Shown here piece by piece: positions 5,745 through 6,140 of a stretch of DNA of 6,140 nt. The DNA is from an uncultured Bacteroidota bacterium (GTDB lineage Bacteria > Bacteroidota > Bacteroidia > Bacteroidales > SZUA-534), in the NCBI GenBank assembly GCA_937885735.1, contig CALABN010000262.1, positions 1 through 6,140 on the forward strand, written 5' to 3'. The position numbers and the translations under genes were made by a program. Numbering within the stretch: the stretch's first letter is position 1; every line of letters begins with the position of its first letter. The notes under the pieces are model-generated. The model was not told the DNA's origin. It worked only from the letters and a program-made list of their open reading frames with translations, and did no database searches.

Positions 5745-6140
5745 CTAATACTCGAATGTTCCAAATTCGCTCTTGATTGTCAGGCTTGTGATGTCGTCAG
5801 CCTCAATGCGTCCGATAACCTGTGCATCGATGCCGAATGACTTGCTTATCTCTATCACCTTTTGTGCGTTGGCAGGGTCGAGATATACTTCCAGACGGTG
5901 TCCCATGTTGAAGACCTTGTACATCTCTTTCCAGTCGGTGCCGCTTTGCTCCTTTATGGTGCGGAACAATGGAGGAACAGGGAACATATTGTCCTTGATG
6001 ACCTTGCAGTTGTCGCCTACGAAGTGCAGTACCTTGGTCTGCGCGCCGCCGGTGCAGTGCACCATACCGTGAATCTCCGAGCGGGGCACGAGGTCGAGCA
6101 TACGGCGCACGAAGGGTGCGTAGGTGCGGGTGGGGGAGAG
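5745..6140 (-). CDS. purM: Phosphoribosylformylglycinamidine cyclo-ligase (AIR synthetase), C-terminal part
   Basis: PurM closes the imidazole ring in de novo purine synthesis, turning FGAM and ATP into AIR in the cytosol. The frame is open from the right edge, so the gene's 5' part lies outside. The visible 131 residues begin LSPTRTYAPFVRRMLDLVPR and continue with EIHGMVHCTGGAQTKVLHF, then DNMFPVPPLFRTIKEQSG, the region MGHRLEVYLDPANAQKVIEI and the end IEADDITSLTIKSEFGTFEY. SPTR and the H-x-T-GG-A-x-K block belong to the C-terminal ATP-grasp-like half of AIR synthetases. The whole protein would be about 345-390 residues, so roughly two thirds is missing. A GTG at 6110 is not the start, because conserved sequence continues upstream of it. 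The stop is TAG, followed by a hairpin and then prfA. Confidence 0.96.
   Translation of the reverse strand, partial: LSPTRTYAPFVRRMLDLVPRSEIHGMVHCTGGAQTKVLHFVGDNCKVIKDNMFPVPPLFRTIKEQSGTDWKEMYKVFNMGHRLEVYLDPANAQKVIEISKSFGIDAQVIGRIEADDITSLTIKSEFGTFEY

Noticed and set aside
5745..6110. A complete small gene starting at GTG 6110
   Set aside because: Conserved PurM sequence (LSPTRTYAPF) continues upstream in the same frame to the window edge, so this is the tail of a longer gene.
1..6140. CRISPR arrays, tRNA or rRNA genes, IS elements, phage or toxin-antitoxin systems
   Set aside because: No regular repeats with spacers, cloverleaf-like segments, transposase motifs or terminal inverted repeats were seen on either strand. 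A toxin-antitoxin link for the left-edge gene is only an impression and is not claimed.

Overview
The window looks like a piece of a Bacteroidales-type chromosome (Bacteroides/Prevotella relatives). Four things point there. The PurM, RF1, PyrF and Mrp proteins read like members of that group from memory. There is a lipoprotein with a thioredoxin domain of the TlpA/ResA kind. None of the starts has a Shine-Dalgarno sequence. Two upstream regions carry perfect TAnnTTTG -7 elements. No database search was possible, so the lineage is an inference.

Layout. Positions 1-139 (minus) hold the 5' end of an unrecognised AT-rich gene that leaves the window. Positions 180-1130 (minus) encode an integral-membrane acyltransferase-3 family protein. 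A 124-bp divergent intergenic region (1131-1254) holds an imperfect inverted repeat and a promoter for the rightward gene. Positions 1255-2349 (plus) encode an Mrp/ApbC-type iron-sulfur carrier ATPase, followed by a strong hairpin terminator. Positions 2460-3590 (plus) encode a thioredoxin-fold lipoprotein with its own promoter and a nearly identical terminator. That second terminator also serves the convergent gene pyrF. The right half is a leftward row, purM (partial, 5745-6140), prfA (4533-5645) and pyrF (3664-4488), with a hairpin between purM and prfA.

Functionally the window is mostly housekeeping: purine synthesis (PurM), translation termination (RF1), pyrimidine synthesis (PyrF) and Fe-S cluster delivery (Mrp). 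The thioredoxin lipoprotein is an envelope redox protein. The left end (unknown gene plus acyltransferase) is AT-rich by eye and looks like accessory envelope-modification or variable DNA. I see no phage, IS element, CRISPR array, tRNA or rRNA, and no convincing new multi-gene system. The points most worth a second look are the partial gene at the left edge, whose open frame runs back into the acyltransferase gene; the twin terminators (30 of 33 bases identical) bracketing the thioredoxin gene; the intergenic inverted repeat; and the use of TAG as stop codon by five of six genes whose ends are visible, including prfA itself.
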